From an uncultured Clostridiaceae bacterium (GTDB taxonomy: Bacteria; Bacillota; Clostridia; Clostridiales; Oxobacteraceae): a stretch of DNA of 14,597 nucleotides. This document shows, piece by piece, positions 6,472 to 13,499 of the stretch. The notes below the pieces were generated by a model. The model saw only the letters and a program-made list of their open reading frames with translations, was not told the origin of the DNA and did not search any database. The position numbers and the translations under genes were made by a program. The DNA is taken from NCBI GenBank assembly GCA_937900065.1, contig CALCDS010000056.1:1-14597 (forward strand), in the 5' to 3' direction. Position 1 is the stretch's first letter, and each line of letters starts with the position of its first letter.

Positions 6472-7692
6472 TTGAAGAATGTGATAGTAATCGGAGGCGG
6501 CGCTTCAGGAATGATGGCAGCATCGATTGCAGCAAGGGAAGGCAAATCAGTGACGCTTATAGAGAAAAATGATAAACTCGGTAAAAAGCTTTTCATAACC
6601 GGAAAAGGAAGGTGCAATGTCACCAATGCAGTCGATATAAAACAATTTATGGACAATATACCGGGCAATAAATCCTTTTTATACAGTGCACTTTATACTT
6701 TCAGCAATTATGATCTTATGGATTTTATAGAAAGTTTCGGAGTAAAGCTTAAAATAGAAAGAGGAAACAGGGTTTTCCCAAAATCGGATAAATCAAGCGA
6801 TATAATAAAGGCTTTTGAAAGAAGCCTTTCCAAATATAAAGTGAATATAGTTTTAAGCACTAAGGTGGATGATATAATCATCAAAGATGGAAGGACCGCA
6901 GGCGTGATAGTAAACGGACATAAAATAAGCTCTGATTCAGTTATCGTATCCACGGGTGGTGTTTCATATCCTTTAACAGGCTCGACCGGCGACGGATATG
7001 AATTCGCACGAAAATCAGGCCACCATATTGTAAAACTGCGCCCTTCGCTTGTTCCGCTTGAAACTGTGGAAGACTGGGTCCCAAGTCTTCAGGGATTATC
7101 GCTTAAAAATGTTTCAATAAGTTTAGAACATGATGGCAAAACCATATTTCAGGATTTTGGAGAAATGCTTTTTACCCATTTTGGTTTAAGCGGCCCAATA
7201 ATACTGTCTTGCAGCAGATATGTGACCGACTTTCCTTTAAACAGCACTGAATTGGCAATCGATCTAAAGCCGGCTTTATCTTTTGAAAAGCTTGATACAA
7301 GGATACTGGGGGATTTTAAAAAATATTCAAGAAAACACTTTGAAAACTCATTAGGTGATCTCTTGCCTAGAAAGCTGATACCTGTAATAGTGAGTTTAAG
7401 CAAAATCGACGGAAAAAAAGAAGTCGACCAGATAACCAAGGAAGAGAGACTCAGACTTGTAAACCTTCTAAAGGGTTTGAAAATAAGAATAAAAGGTACA
7501 CGCTCGCTTGATGAGGCAATCGTCACCGCAGGCGGGGTTTCCGTAAAAGAAATCAACCCTTCGACAATGGAATCGAAACTTGTATCAGGACTCTACTTCA
7601 CAGGGGAAATGATAGATGTGGATGCTCTGACCGGGGGATATAATCTTCAGATTGCATTTTCCACGGGATACTCTGCAGGCCTTAATTGCTAA
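6472..7692 (+). CDS. BaiN/HI0933-family NAD(P)/FAD-dependent oxidoreductase, 406 aa
   Basis: A flavoprotein of the HI0933/YhiN/BaiN family, annotated variously as aminoacetone oxidase or NAD(P)/FAD-dependent oxidoreductase; the physiological reaction is unsettled for most members. The N-terminal FAD-binding motif is VIVIGGGASGMMAA, followed by an acidic strand end (LIEK) and the hallmark LGKKLFITGKGRCNVTN. A middle domain (about 185-330) contains FGEMLFTHFGLSGPIIL. The C-terminus has TAGGVSVKEI and GLYFTGEMIDVDALTGGYNLQ, all diagnostic. The start is a TTG at 6472 with GGGGG 8 nt upstream; a GTG at 6481 with AAGGA 10 nt upstream is nearly as good and would remove three residues. It follows the phosphatase gene by 5 nt. 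No terminator is seen before cmk, 141 nt further on. Confidence 0.9.
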   Translation: MKNVIVIGGGASGMMAASIAAREGKSVTLIEKNDKLGKKLFITGKGRCNVTNAVDIKQFMDNIPGNKSFLYSALYTFSNYDLMDFIESFGVKLKIERGNRVFPKSDKSSDIIKAFERSLSKYKVNIVLSTKVDDIIIKDGRTAGVIVNGHKISSDSVIVSTGGVSYPLTGSTGDGYEFARKSGHHIVKLRPSLVPLETVEDWVPSLQGLSLKNVSISLEHDGKTIFQDFGEMLFTHFGLSGPIILSCSRYVTDFPLNSTELAIDLKPALSFEKLDTRILGDFKKYSRKHFENSLGDLLPRKLIPVIVSLSKIDGKKEVDQITKEERLRLVNLLKGLKIRIKGTRSLDEAIVTAGGVSVKEINPSTMESKLVSGLYFTGEMIDVDALTGGYNLQIAFSTGYSAGLNC

Positions 7693-7833
7693 ATGTTAAA
7701 AAAAATGCTGTATGATGGTGTTCTATTATAGCTTGAATTAAAAAATTATAATTTATTGAATATTAAAAAAAGGAATTTTAGATTTCATATAGAATAAATA
7801 AGTTTGTGTAAGTTGAGTCTGGAGGTTTATCGG

Positions 7834-8502
7834 ATGGAGAAAATAGCAATTGCAATCGATGGCCCTGCCGGAGCGGGTAAAAGCACTATCGCTAAGGCAG
7901 TGGCCTCAAAACTTGGCATAGCATATATAGATACAGGCGCTATGTACAGGGCTGTCGCATTAAACATACTAAGAAATAAGCTTCAGATTAGCGATATAGA
8001 CAAAATATGTGAGCTCACCAGGAATACTGACATCGCAATAAAAGGAGGAAGGGTGTTTTTAAACGGAGGAGATGTATCTCGCGAAATAAGGGATAATGAG
8101 GTAGGCAAGCTTTCTTCACCAGTATCCGCAATACCATATGTTCGGGAAAAATTGGTTGAACTTCAAAGAAAGATGGCGCAATCCGAAAGCGTTATAATGG
8201 ACGGCAGGGATATCGGTACGAATGTGCTAAAAGATGCCGATGTTAAAATATTTTTAACGGCATCAATAGATGAACGCTCAATGAGGCGGTATCTTGAGTT
8301 TAAAAGCAGGGGATGCAGCGTCGATTTGAAATCGGTAAAAAGTGATATAACAAAGCGTGATGAGCTCGACACCACCAGAAAGTTGAATCCTTTAAAACCT
8401 GCGGATGATGCGGTTATAATCGATACAACATCCAAAAGTATTAAGGAAGTCATAGAAGAGGTACTTAGCATAATAAAGGCGAGGTGTAATGATGCTCTAT
8501 AA
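7834..8502 (+). CDS. cmk: Cytidylate kinase, 222 aa
   Basis: Phosphorylates CMP and dCMP to the diphosphates with ATP in the cytoplasm. It has the P-loop GPAGAGKST (residues 10-18), the nucleotide-binding YIDTGAMYRA (31-40), the CMP-binding MDGRDIGTNV (122-131), and the C-terminal set RDELDTTR, PLKPADDA and IIDTT typical of Cmk. The length is normal. The ATG at 7834 has GGAGG 8 nt upstream; an in-frame TTG at 7804 adds ten residues without a ribosome binding site. The 141-nt gap upstream is A+T-rich and shows no convincing promoter or terminator, so transcription may come from the flavoprotein unit or from a weak local promoter. The stop codon overlaps the start of plsC, which implies translational coupling. 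Confidence 0.96.
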   Translation: MEKIAIAIDGPAGAGKSTIAKAVASKLGIAYIDTGAMYRAVALNILRNKLQISDIDKICELTRNTDIAIKGGRVFLNGGDVSREIRDNEVGKLSSPVSAIPYVREKLVELQRKMAQSESVIMDGRDIGTNVLKDADVKIFLTASIDERSMRRYLEFKSRGCSVDLKSVKSDITKRDELDTTRKLNPLKPADDAVIIDTTSKSIKEVIEEVLSIIKARCNDAL

Positions 8503-9067
8503 TTTTGCTAAGGGTTTATTTTATGCCTATTTTTCAATCTTCAATAAAGTAACAGTTAAAGGAGCCCAAAATATACCGGATAGTGGCGGAGTGGTGCTGT
8601 GCCCCAATCATATTCACTGGATGGATCCCATACTCATTGCAGTATATACAAAACGAAAGATCCATTTTATGGCAAAGGTAGAATTGTTCAAAAATAATTT
8701 TTTTGCTATGATATTAAAGGATCTCGCCGCTTTTCCCGTAAAACGCGGCAGACCGGATATATCTGCAATCAAAACATCTTTCAATGTGATAAAAAGTGGA
8801 GAAATTTTAGGAATATTCCCCGAAGGAACCAGAAGCAGGAGCGGAAAACTCCTTCCAGCTGAACCCGGGGTTGCACTTATATCGATTAAGACCCATTCTC
8901 CTGTAATACCTATAAGGATAACCGGGAGCTATGGCCTTTTTAAAAGATTATATATTTATATTGGAAAGCCTATTTCATATTCTGAATTTGAAAACGAAAA
9001 GCTATCTGTAAGCAAAATAAGCGAGCTCAGCCAGAATATAATGCATGAAATATCTAAACTCGGTTGA
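8492..9067 (+). CDS. plsC: 1-acyl-sn-glycerol-3-phosphate acyltransferase (PlsC), 191 aa
   Basis: Acylates lysophosphatidic acid to phosphatidic acid at the membrane in phospholipid synthesis. It has acyltransferase motif I NHIHWMDP (His40, Asp45), the middle segment FPVKRGRPD, and the substrate-binding motif FPEGTRSRSGK (from 109), in normal order and spacing; PVIPIRITGSYG is the fourth conserved block. A hydrophobic N-terminal stretch may lie against the membrane. The ATG at 8492 is preferred because GAGGTG (8481-8486) is then 5 nt upstream; the ATG at 8489 is only 2 nt from it. The gene overlaps the end of cmk by 11 nt and is followed after 28 nt by ispH, an order common in Clostridia. Confidence 0.93.
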   Translation: MLYNFAKGLFYAYFSIFNKVTVKGAQNIPDSGGVVLCPNHIHWMDPILIAVYTKRKIHFMAKVELFKNNFFAMILKDLAAFPVKRGRPDISAIKTSFNVIKSGEILGIFPEGTRSRSGKLLPAEPGVALISIKTHSPVIPIRITGSYGLFKRLYIYIGKPISYSEFENEKLSVSKISELSQNIMHEISKLG

Positions 9068-9095
9068 AACGGAGCAAATAGGAGGATCTTTATAT

Positions 9096-11111
9096 TTGAA
9101 TATATTATTATCAGAATATGCAGGATTCTGCTTTGGTGTTAAAAAAGCGGTTTCTACTGCTTTTAAACTGGCAAACAGCAAAGACAGGATATTCACCTAC
9201 GGACCTATAATACACAATAGTTCCATAGTCAAAGAGCTTGAGCAAAAAGGTGTAAGGCAGCTTGGTTCGATAGATGAACTTCGAAAGGGTGATACTGTTA
9301 TAATAAGATCCCATGGCGTTTCAAAAGCAATAATGGATTCATTGAATGAAAAAGATGTAAATATAGTAGATGCAACTTGCACTTATGTGGAAAACATCCA
9401 TAAAAGGGTGGAAGAAAATTATAAAAAAGGCTATAAGATAATAATAATAGGGGACCGGAATCATCCAGAGGTTCAGGGAATAAACGGTTGGTGCGACAAT
9501 ACAGCCGAAATAATCAAGTCCGAAGATGAAGCTAAATGCTTAAAGCCTTATCCAAAGGTATGCATAGTTTCTCAAACGACTATGGATATAGACAGGTGGA
9601 AAGCTATTGTTTCATCACTTATATGTATATCCAGAGAGGCATTGGTTTTCAATACAATCTGCAAAGCTACGGAATTAAGGCAGAAGGCTGCAAAAGAACT
9701 TTCAAAAAAATCAGATGCAGTCATAGTTCTTGGAGGATATGACAGTTCCAATACCCAAAAGCTGGTTGATATATGTAAAAAAAATTGTCCTAAAACATAT
9801 CATGTTGAAAACATAAATGAATTAGATATGAGGGAATTAAAGGGAGTAAATACACTAGGGATAACAGCAGGTGCTTCTACACCTGACCGGATAATAAAGG
9901 AGGCAATAGATAAAATGAACGACAATTTAAACACCCAAGATGAAAATAGCGGTGTAGACTCGATGATGGATGAATATGAAAAAACTTTGATAAGGCTTCA
10001 TCCTGGTGATATCGTAAAGGGAAGGATCATTTATGTCACAGATGAGGAAGCAACAGTGGACCTTGGTTATAAAGCCGACGGCATCATAACCAAGCAAGAG
10101 CTTAGCTTTGATGGAAATGTGTCCCCAAAAGATATGCTGAAGCCGGACGATGAAATAGATGTATATGTGTTAAAAGTAAATGATGGAGAGGGAAATGTTC
10201 TTCTTTCAAAGAAAAAGGCTGATGCTGAAAAAAGCATTGATTATATTGAAGAATGCTTTAAAAATAAAACGCTCGTTGATGCGCGTGTTTCAAACATTGT
10301 AAAAGGAGGAGCCATCGCAGAAGTCAAGGGTGTAAATGTGTTCATACCCGCTTCTCAAATCGACGTCAGATATGTTGAAGATCTTTCAACTTTTTCAGGC
10401 AAAACACTTAAGATATTGATAACTGCATTTGAACCTGAAAGAAGACGCATCGTGGGATCAAGAAGGGTAGTGCTGGCTAAAGAAGCTGAAGCTAAAAAGA
10501 AGGAACTCTTAGAGAGGATACAGCCTGGAGATAAATTAGAAGGCACTGTATGCAGGATTACCGATTTTGGGGCATTTGTGGATCTTGGCGGAATAGACGG
10601 ACTCATTCATATATCAGAACTTTCCTGGACAAGGATTAAACATCCGTCCGAAGTCGTAAAGGAAGGGGATAAGGTTGAAGTATATGTTATCTCCGTAGAC
10701 AAGGACAAGGAAAGGATTTCATTGAGCTTAAAGAGGACGGTACCCGAACCGTGGGAAAACATAGGCGATAGGGTACATGAAGGCGATTTGATAGAGGGAA
10801 AAGTTGTAAGGATAGCTCCATTTGGTGCTTTTGTACAAGTTGAACCCGGTGTCGACGGGCTTGTTCATATATCTCAAATCAGCCAGAACAGGATAAACAA
10901 AGTGGAAGATGTTCTAAAAGCAGGAGATACGGTAAAGGTTAAAGTGCTTGGAGTCGATCCTGAAAATAAAAAAATCAGCTTGAGCATAAAGGAAGCTGTT
11001 GAGGAAGAAAATAAAGCTGAAAACGAATCCTATGCAACCGAAGCAAAGGATGATAATGTGACGATCAGTGAAATCGTCAGCAACAAAGATGAAGATAATA
11101 AGACAAACTAG
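9096..11111 (+). CDS. ispH: IspH (HMBPP reductase) fused to four S1 RNA-binding domains, 671 aa
   Basis: The N-terminal part (about 1-275) is 4-hydroxy-3-methylbut-2-enyl diphosphate reductase, the last step of the MEP isoprenoid pathway. It has the three cluster-binding cysteines, Cys12 (AGFCFGV), Cys95 (DATCTYV) and Cys189 (NTICKAT), with substrate motifs His40, RSHGV (His73), HPEV (His123, Glu125), SQTT, SSNT (217-220) and TAGASTP. After a short acidic linker come four S1 domains at about 300-372, 390-460, 475-547 and 560-633; the last two carry the clear FGAFV...DGLIHIS / DGLVHIS core. The tail is acidic. This fusion is a known clostridial arrangement in which the C-terminal half resembles ribosomal protein S1. 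The start is a TTG with AGGAGG 10 nt upstream; an in-frame ATG at 9045 lies inside plsC without a ribosome binding site. Confidence 0.95.
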   Translation: MNILLSEYAGFCFGVKKAVSTAFKLANSKDRIFTYGPIIHNSSIVKELEQKGVRQLGSIDELRKGDTVIIRSHGVSKAIMDSLNEKDVNIVDATCTYVENIHKRVEENYKKGYKIIIIGDRNHPEVQGINGWCDNTAEIIKSEDEAKCLKPYPKVCIVSQTTMDIDRWKAIVSSLICISREALVFNTICKATELRQKAAKELSKKSDAVIVLGGYDSSNTQKLVDICKKNCPKTYHVENINELDMRELKGVNTLGITAGASTPDRIIKEAIDKMNDNLNTQDENSGVDSMMDEYEKTLIRLHPGDIVKGRIIYVTDEEATVDLGYKADGIITKQELSFDGNVSPKDMLKPDDEIDVYVLKVNDGEGNVLLSKKKADAEKSIDYIEECFKNKTLVDARVSNIVKGGAIAEVKGVNVFIPASQIDVRYVEDLSTFSGKTLKILITAFEPERRRIVGSRRVVLAKEAEAKKKELLERIQPGDKLEGTVCRITDFGAFVDLGGIDGLIHISELSWTRIKHPSEVVKEGDKVEVYVISVDKDKERISLSLKRTVPEPWENIGDRVHEGDLIEGKVVRIAPFGAFVQVEPGVDGLVHISQISQNRINKVEDVLKAGDTVKVKVLGVDPENKKISLSIKEAVEEENKAENESYATEAKDDNVTISEIVSNKDEDNKTN

Positions 11112-11170
11112 TAATTAAAGAAGCCTTCGGCAGGACATTAAACTAGCTTGTCTATGTTTTCAGCACTTGG

Positions 11171-11198
11171 GGAGCAGCAAATGACTGCTCCTTTTTAT
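11171..11198 (+). terminator. Intrinsic terminator of the cmk-plsC-ispH operon
   Basis: GGAGCAG (11171-11177) pairs with CTGCTCC (11185-11191) across a 7-nt loop and runs straight into TTTTT, with a further T-run at about 11202-11208. It lies 60 nt after the stop codon. Confidence 0.9.
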
Positions 11199-11268
11199 AT
11201 ATTTTTTTATATTTTAAAACATATAAATATATTAAAATAAATCAACTCAATTTGATATGCACAGCATT

Positions 11269-11315
11269 TTTGAGATAATCAGAGTTTTCGAGAGTTTATC
11301 TGAAATATTCTCAAA
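11269..11315. repeat. Long dyad upstream of the speD promoter
   Basis: TTTGAGA (11269-11275) mirrors TCTCAAA (11309-11315), and inside these TCAGA (11279-11283) mirrors TCTGA (11299-11303). The right arm, ATTCTCAAATC (11307-11317), resembles the core of the repeats around gdh (ATTCTCAAAATC) and lies 2 nt before the -35 box. Confidence 0.45.
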
Positions 11316-11319
11316 TCTA

Positions 11320-11347
11320 TTGACATTGTGATAGTTTCTGATAAAAT
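11320..11347 (+). promoter_or_regulatory. speD promoter
   Basis: TTGACA (11320-11325) is a perfect -35, 16 nt from TAAAAT (11342-11347), with TGA before the -10 giving an extended -10. The expected start site leaves a leader of about 25 nt that includes the strong AAAGGAGG ribosome binding site. Confidence 0.78.
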
Positions 11348-11379
11348 TTATTTATCAATATTAAAAGGAGGCAGAGATA

Positions 11380-11763
11380 ATGATGAAAGCTTTGGGCCGC
11401 CATATACTTGCGGAAATTTATGAATGTGATCCTTCTATACTTAATGACAAGGAAGAAATCAAAAAGATAATGATCGATTCAGCGCTTTATGCCGGAGCAG
11501 AAGTCCGTGAGGTCGCATTTCATAAATTTTCTCCCCAGGGTGTTAGTGGAGTAGTTGTTATTTCTGAATCTCACCTAACCATCCATACATGGCCTGAATT
11601 CGGTTATGCTGCTGTTGATGTATTCACATGCGGCGATAAGATAAATCCATGGGATGCATGCAATTACATGACTGAGAAGTTCAACGCTAAACGTATGACT
11701 GCCACAGAAGTGAAAAGAGGTATTTTTGAAGAGATGCAATCCGTGAAAATATCCAATAACTAG
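11380..11763 (+). CDS. speD: S-adenosylmethionine decarboxylase proenzyme (class 1B), 127 aa
   Basis: Decarboxylates S-adenosylmethionine to supply the aminopropyl donor for spermidine synthesis. It is made as a proenzyme that cleaves itself before a serine, which becomes the pyruvoyl cofactor. The processing motif SESHLTIHTWPE places cleavage between Glu63 and Ser64; His69 and Cys84 (FTCGD) are the processing and catalytic residues. The N-terminal GRHILAEIYECD is typical, and the size matches the small bacterial/archaeal class. The ATG at 11380 has AAAGGAGG 8 nt upstream; the adjacent ATG at 11383 is less well spaced. It has its own promoter and terminator and is monocistronic; no spermidine synthase or arginine/ornithine decarboxylase gene lies in the window. 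Confidence 0.96.
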   Translation: MMKALGRHILAEIYECDPSILNDKEEIKKIMIDSALYAGAEVREVAFHKFSPQGVSGVVVISESHLTIHTWPEFGYAAVDVFTCGDKINPWDACNYMTEKFNAKRMTATEVKRGIFEEMQSVKISNN

Positions 11764-11776
11764 GCAAACACCACAT

Positions 11777-11813
11777 AAAAGAGGCTGCATTCAAAATGAA
11801 TGCAGCCTCTTTT
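11777..11813. terminator. Bidirectional terminator shared by speD and the tRNA-Tyr unit
   Basis: AAAAGAGGCTGCATTC (11777-11792) pairs perfectly with 11798-11813 across a 5-nt loop, giving a 16-bp stem with A-runs on one side and T-runs on the other, so it can act on both strands. On the minus strand it begins at the encoded CCA end of tRNA-Tyr. Confidence 0.88.
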
Positions 11814-11898
11814 GGTGGAGGGAGATGGATTCGAACCATCGAAGTCACCAGACAACAGATTTACAGTCTGCCCCCTTTAGCCACTCGGGAATCCCTCC
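11813..11898 (-). tRNA. tRNA-Tyr (GTA)
   Basis: Reading the minus strand, acceptor GGAGGGA pairs with TCCCTCC, followed by discriminator A and an encoded CCA. The anticodon GTA is at 11862-11864. A long variable arm and a T loop with GGTTCGAATCC are present. The 3' end abuts the shared terminator hairpin. It is the last gene of a Met-Thr-Tyr unit, 9 nt after tRNA-Thr. Confidence 0.97.
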
Positions 11899-11907
11899 AT
11901 ATTAAAT

Positions 11908-11983
11908 TGGAGCTGGCTATTGGACTTGAACCAACAACCTGCTGATTACAAATCAGCTGCTCTACCGATTGAGCTAAGCCAGC
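11908..11983 (-). tRNA. tRNA-Thr (TGT)
   Basis: On the minus strand, acceptor GCTGGCT pairs with AGCCAGC, followed by T and an encoded CCA. The anticodon TGT is at 11948-11950, in the loop of a CTGAT/ATCAG stem. The T loop is GGTTCAAGTCC. It is the second gene of the Met-Thr-Tyr unit, separated from the Met tRNA by 2 nt. Confidence 0.97.
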
Positions 11984-11985
11984 AA

Positions 11986-12062
11986 TGGTGGGCCTTCAGG
12001 GACTCGAACCCCGGACCAACCGGTTATGAGCCGGTTGCTCTAACCAACTGAGCTAAAGGCCC
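11986..12062 (-). tRNA. tRNA-Met (CAT), copy 1
   Basis: On the minus strand, acceptor GGGCCTT pairs with AAGGCCC, with an encoded CCA. The anticodon CAT is at 12026-12028 in loop CTCATAA. The paired first base pair argues against the initiator. It is an elongator Met tRNA or possibly Ile2, whose CAT is modified to lysidine; the sequence alone does not settle this. It is identical over its full length to the copy at 13293-13369. Confidence 0.93.
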
Positions 12063-12079
12063 TCGCGGCAACAAAAATA

Positions 12080-12108
12080 ATTATATAATATATGTCTTTT
12101 TAAGTCAA
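12080..12108 (-). promoter_or_regulatory. Promoter of the tRNA Met-Thr-Tyr unit
   Basis: On the minus strand, TTGACT (12108-12103) is exactly 17 nt from a consensus TATAAT (12085-12080). The first tRNA begins about 18 nt past the -10. The -35 is followed by TAA, as in the second tRNA promoter at 13500-13528. Confidence 0.85.
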
Positions 12109-12127
12109 CACTATTTGCATAAAAAAC

Positions 12128-12158
12128 ATTATACTGACAGCTTAAATAACATACTAAT
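12128..12158 (+). promoter_or_regulatory. Possible sporulation-type promoter for the CotS-like gene
   Basis: CATACTAAT (12150-12158) resembles the -10 elements read by sporulation sigma factors E and K, which begin CATA. ATTATA (12128-12133) lies 16 nt upstream. No vegetative promoter is obvious on this strand. The match is partial and the assignment tentative. Confidence 0.25.
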
Positions 12159-12187
12159 ATAGGGGGAGGAGGATGGGAGAGAATATT

Positions 12188-13216
12188 ATGGAACATACTG
12201 CGATAGAGCACATACTGAAAAAATATGATATAAATGTAAAAAGCATAGACCAATGCGGGCAAACATATATAATAGATTCGGATACGGGATTGTATAGGGT
12301 CGAGTCAACAAAGTACAATAAGGAAAGCGTAAAGCGGGATTATAATATTACAGACTATCTTGTCAAAGAGGGTTTTGACAATGTTATAAAATACAAGAGA
12401 ACTTTGGATGGAAGGCTGTTTGTAAAAGAGAAAGGCATCTATTTTTATATGAAAGAGCATATTGAAACAAGGGAATGCGATATCAGCGACTTTAACGAAG
12501 TAATAGGAAGCATTACACTTCTGGCTAACTTTCATAGTAAGGTAAATGGGGAAGACTCTTCAAAGTACAGGTTTAAATATAAAAAAGATAGATACTTGCC
12601 TTATAGATATTCAAAATGGTGCCGCAAGCTGCTGAAATTTCAAAGACTTATACAGAACAAAAAAACAATGACCGAGTTTGATAAAAAATATTATGACAAT
12701 ATAAAGGGATATTATCTACAGGGGATAATGGCTCTCAACTTGCTGAACCAATCAAATTACGACGATGCCTTAAAGCGTGCAAAATCCGAGAAGCATATTT
12801 GTCATGGAAACTATTATTACCATAATGTGCTTTTGAGCAAGTCACAGGAATATTATATGACAGGTTTTGATCATATGGCTATTGATTTAAGAATGCAGGA
12901 CCTTGGAAAATTCATAAGAAAGCTTATGCCGCAAAAGGACTATATGTGGGATTTTGAAAAATGCAGAGAAATAATAAAAAGCTATGGCTCAATAATAAAT
13001 ATTTCAAAAGAAGAGCTTAAAATATTGCTTTCCACTATAATTTTTCCATATAGTTTTTGCAGGCTTGGAAAGGCAATATATGAAAAGCATAGGTCCATAT
13101 TCGATCCAAAATATATAAAAAAATTGAGCAAAGAGATAGATTGCATTGAATGCAGGCAAAAATTTATAGATTATTTCAGTGAATGCTATGATCTATCAAT
13201 AAAATCTAATGCCTAA
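12188..13216 (+). CDS. CotS/CotI/YutH-type spore-coat kinase homologue, probable pseudokinase, 342 aa
   Basis: The overall pattern fits the CotS family, which has an aminoglycoside/choline-kinase-like fold and sits in the spore coat of Bacillus. The catalytic loop reads ICHGNYYYHNVLL: the HxDxxxxN motif keeps His206 and Asn213, but the catalytic Asp is Asn208 (codon AAC). The metal-binding position is kept as GFDHMAIDLRMQDLGKFIR (Asp228). The strand that should carry the ATP-binding Lys reads LYRVESTKY, where no Lys is obvious. Together these suggest a structural or binding role rather than phosphotransfer. The ATG at 12188 has GGGAGA 8 nt upstream. The ATG at 12173 abuts AGGAGG with no spacing, so it seems less likely; it would add five residues. 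The gene lies between two opposite-strand tRNA units. Confidence 0.8.
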   Translation: MEHTAIEHILKKYDINVKSIDQCGQTYIIDSDTGLYRVESTKYNKESVKRDYNITDYLVKEGFDNVIKYKRTLDGRLFVKEKGIYFYMKEHIETRECDISDFNEVIGSITLLANFHSKVNGEDSSKYRFKYKKDRYLPYRYSKWCRKLLKFQRLIQNKKTMTEFDKKYYDNIKGYYLQGIMALNLLNQSNYDDALKRAKSEKHICHGNYYYHNVLLSKSQEYYMTGFDHMAIDLRMQDLGKFIRKLMPQKDYMWDFEKCREIIKSYGSIINISKEELKILLSTIIFPYSFCRLGKAIYEKHRSIFDPKYIKKLSKEIDCIECRQKFIDYFSECYDLSIKSNA

Positions 13217-13250
13217 AAGAGGAGAAGCTGTTTTGCTTTATTTATAGTTA

Positions 13251-13288
13251 AAGGCACATGCAATCTAAAATAGGTTCGCATGTGCCTT
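13251..13288. terminator. Hairpin terminator between the CotS-like gene and tRNA-Met copy 2
   Basis: AAGGCACATGC (13251-13261) pairs perfectly with GCATGTGCCTT (13278-13288) across a 16-nt loop. ATTTT follows on the plus strand; the minus-strand side has only a weak TTTAAC. It probably ends the CotS-like transcript and the opposing Glu-Met tRNA unit. Confidence 0.75.
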
Positions 13289-13292
13289 ATTT

Positions 13293-13369
13293 TGGTGGGC
13301 CTTCAGGGACTCGAACCCCGGACCAACCGGTTATGAGCCGGTTGCTCTAACCAACTGAGCTAAAGGCCC
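13293..13369 (-). tRNA. tRNA-Met (CAT), copy 2
   Basis: All 77 nt, including the encoded CCA, are identical to the copy at 11986-12062; the anticodon CAT is at 13333-13335. It is the second gene of the Glu-Met unit, 6 nt after tRNA-Glu. The same Met/Ile2 uncertainty applies. Confidence 0.93.
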
Positions 13370-13375
13370 AAAAAA

Positions 13376-13450
13376 TGGTGACCCCTACGGGATTCGAACC
13401 CATGTTGCCGCCGTGAAAGGGCGATGTCTTAGCCACTTGACCAAGGGGCC
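13376..13450 (-). tRNA. tRNA-Glu (TTC)
   Basis: On the minus strand, acceptor GGCCCCT pairs with AGGGGTC (one G-T pair), followed by A and an encoded CCA. The anticodon TTC is at 13415-13417 in loop CTTTCAC, and the T loop is GGTTCGAATCC. It is the first gene of the Glu-Met unit. Confidence 0.97.
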
Positions 13451-13499
13451 ATATTGATAATAAAATAATATTAAACACTGTTAAGCAACGACAGATATT

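Noticed and set aside
1737..7791. Shared 12-mer AGATTTCATATA before rluB (1737) and cmk (7780)
   Set aside because: Several 12-nt matches are expected by chance in A+T-rich DNA of this length, and the flanks do not align.
7693..7833. Promoter or terminator in the gap before cmk
   Set aside because: The gap is A+T-rich with several TATAAT-like strings, but none has a -35 box at suitable spacing, and no hairpin with T-run is present.
11986..12062. Initiator tRNA-Met
   Set aside because: The first acceptor pair is a standard G-C; bacterial initiators have an unpaired first position.
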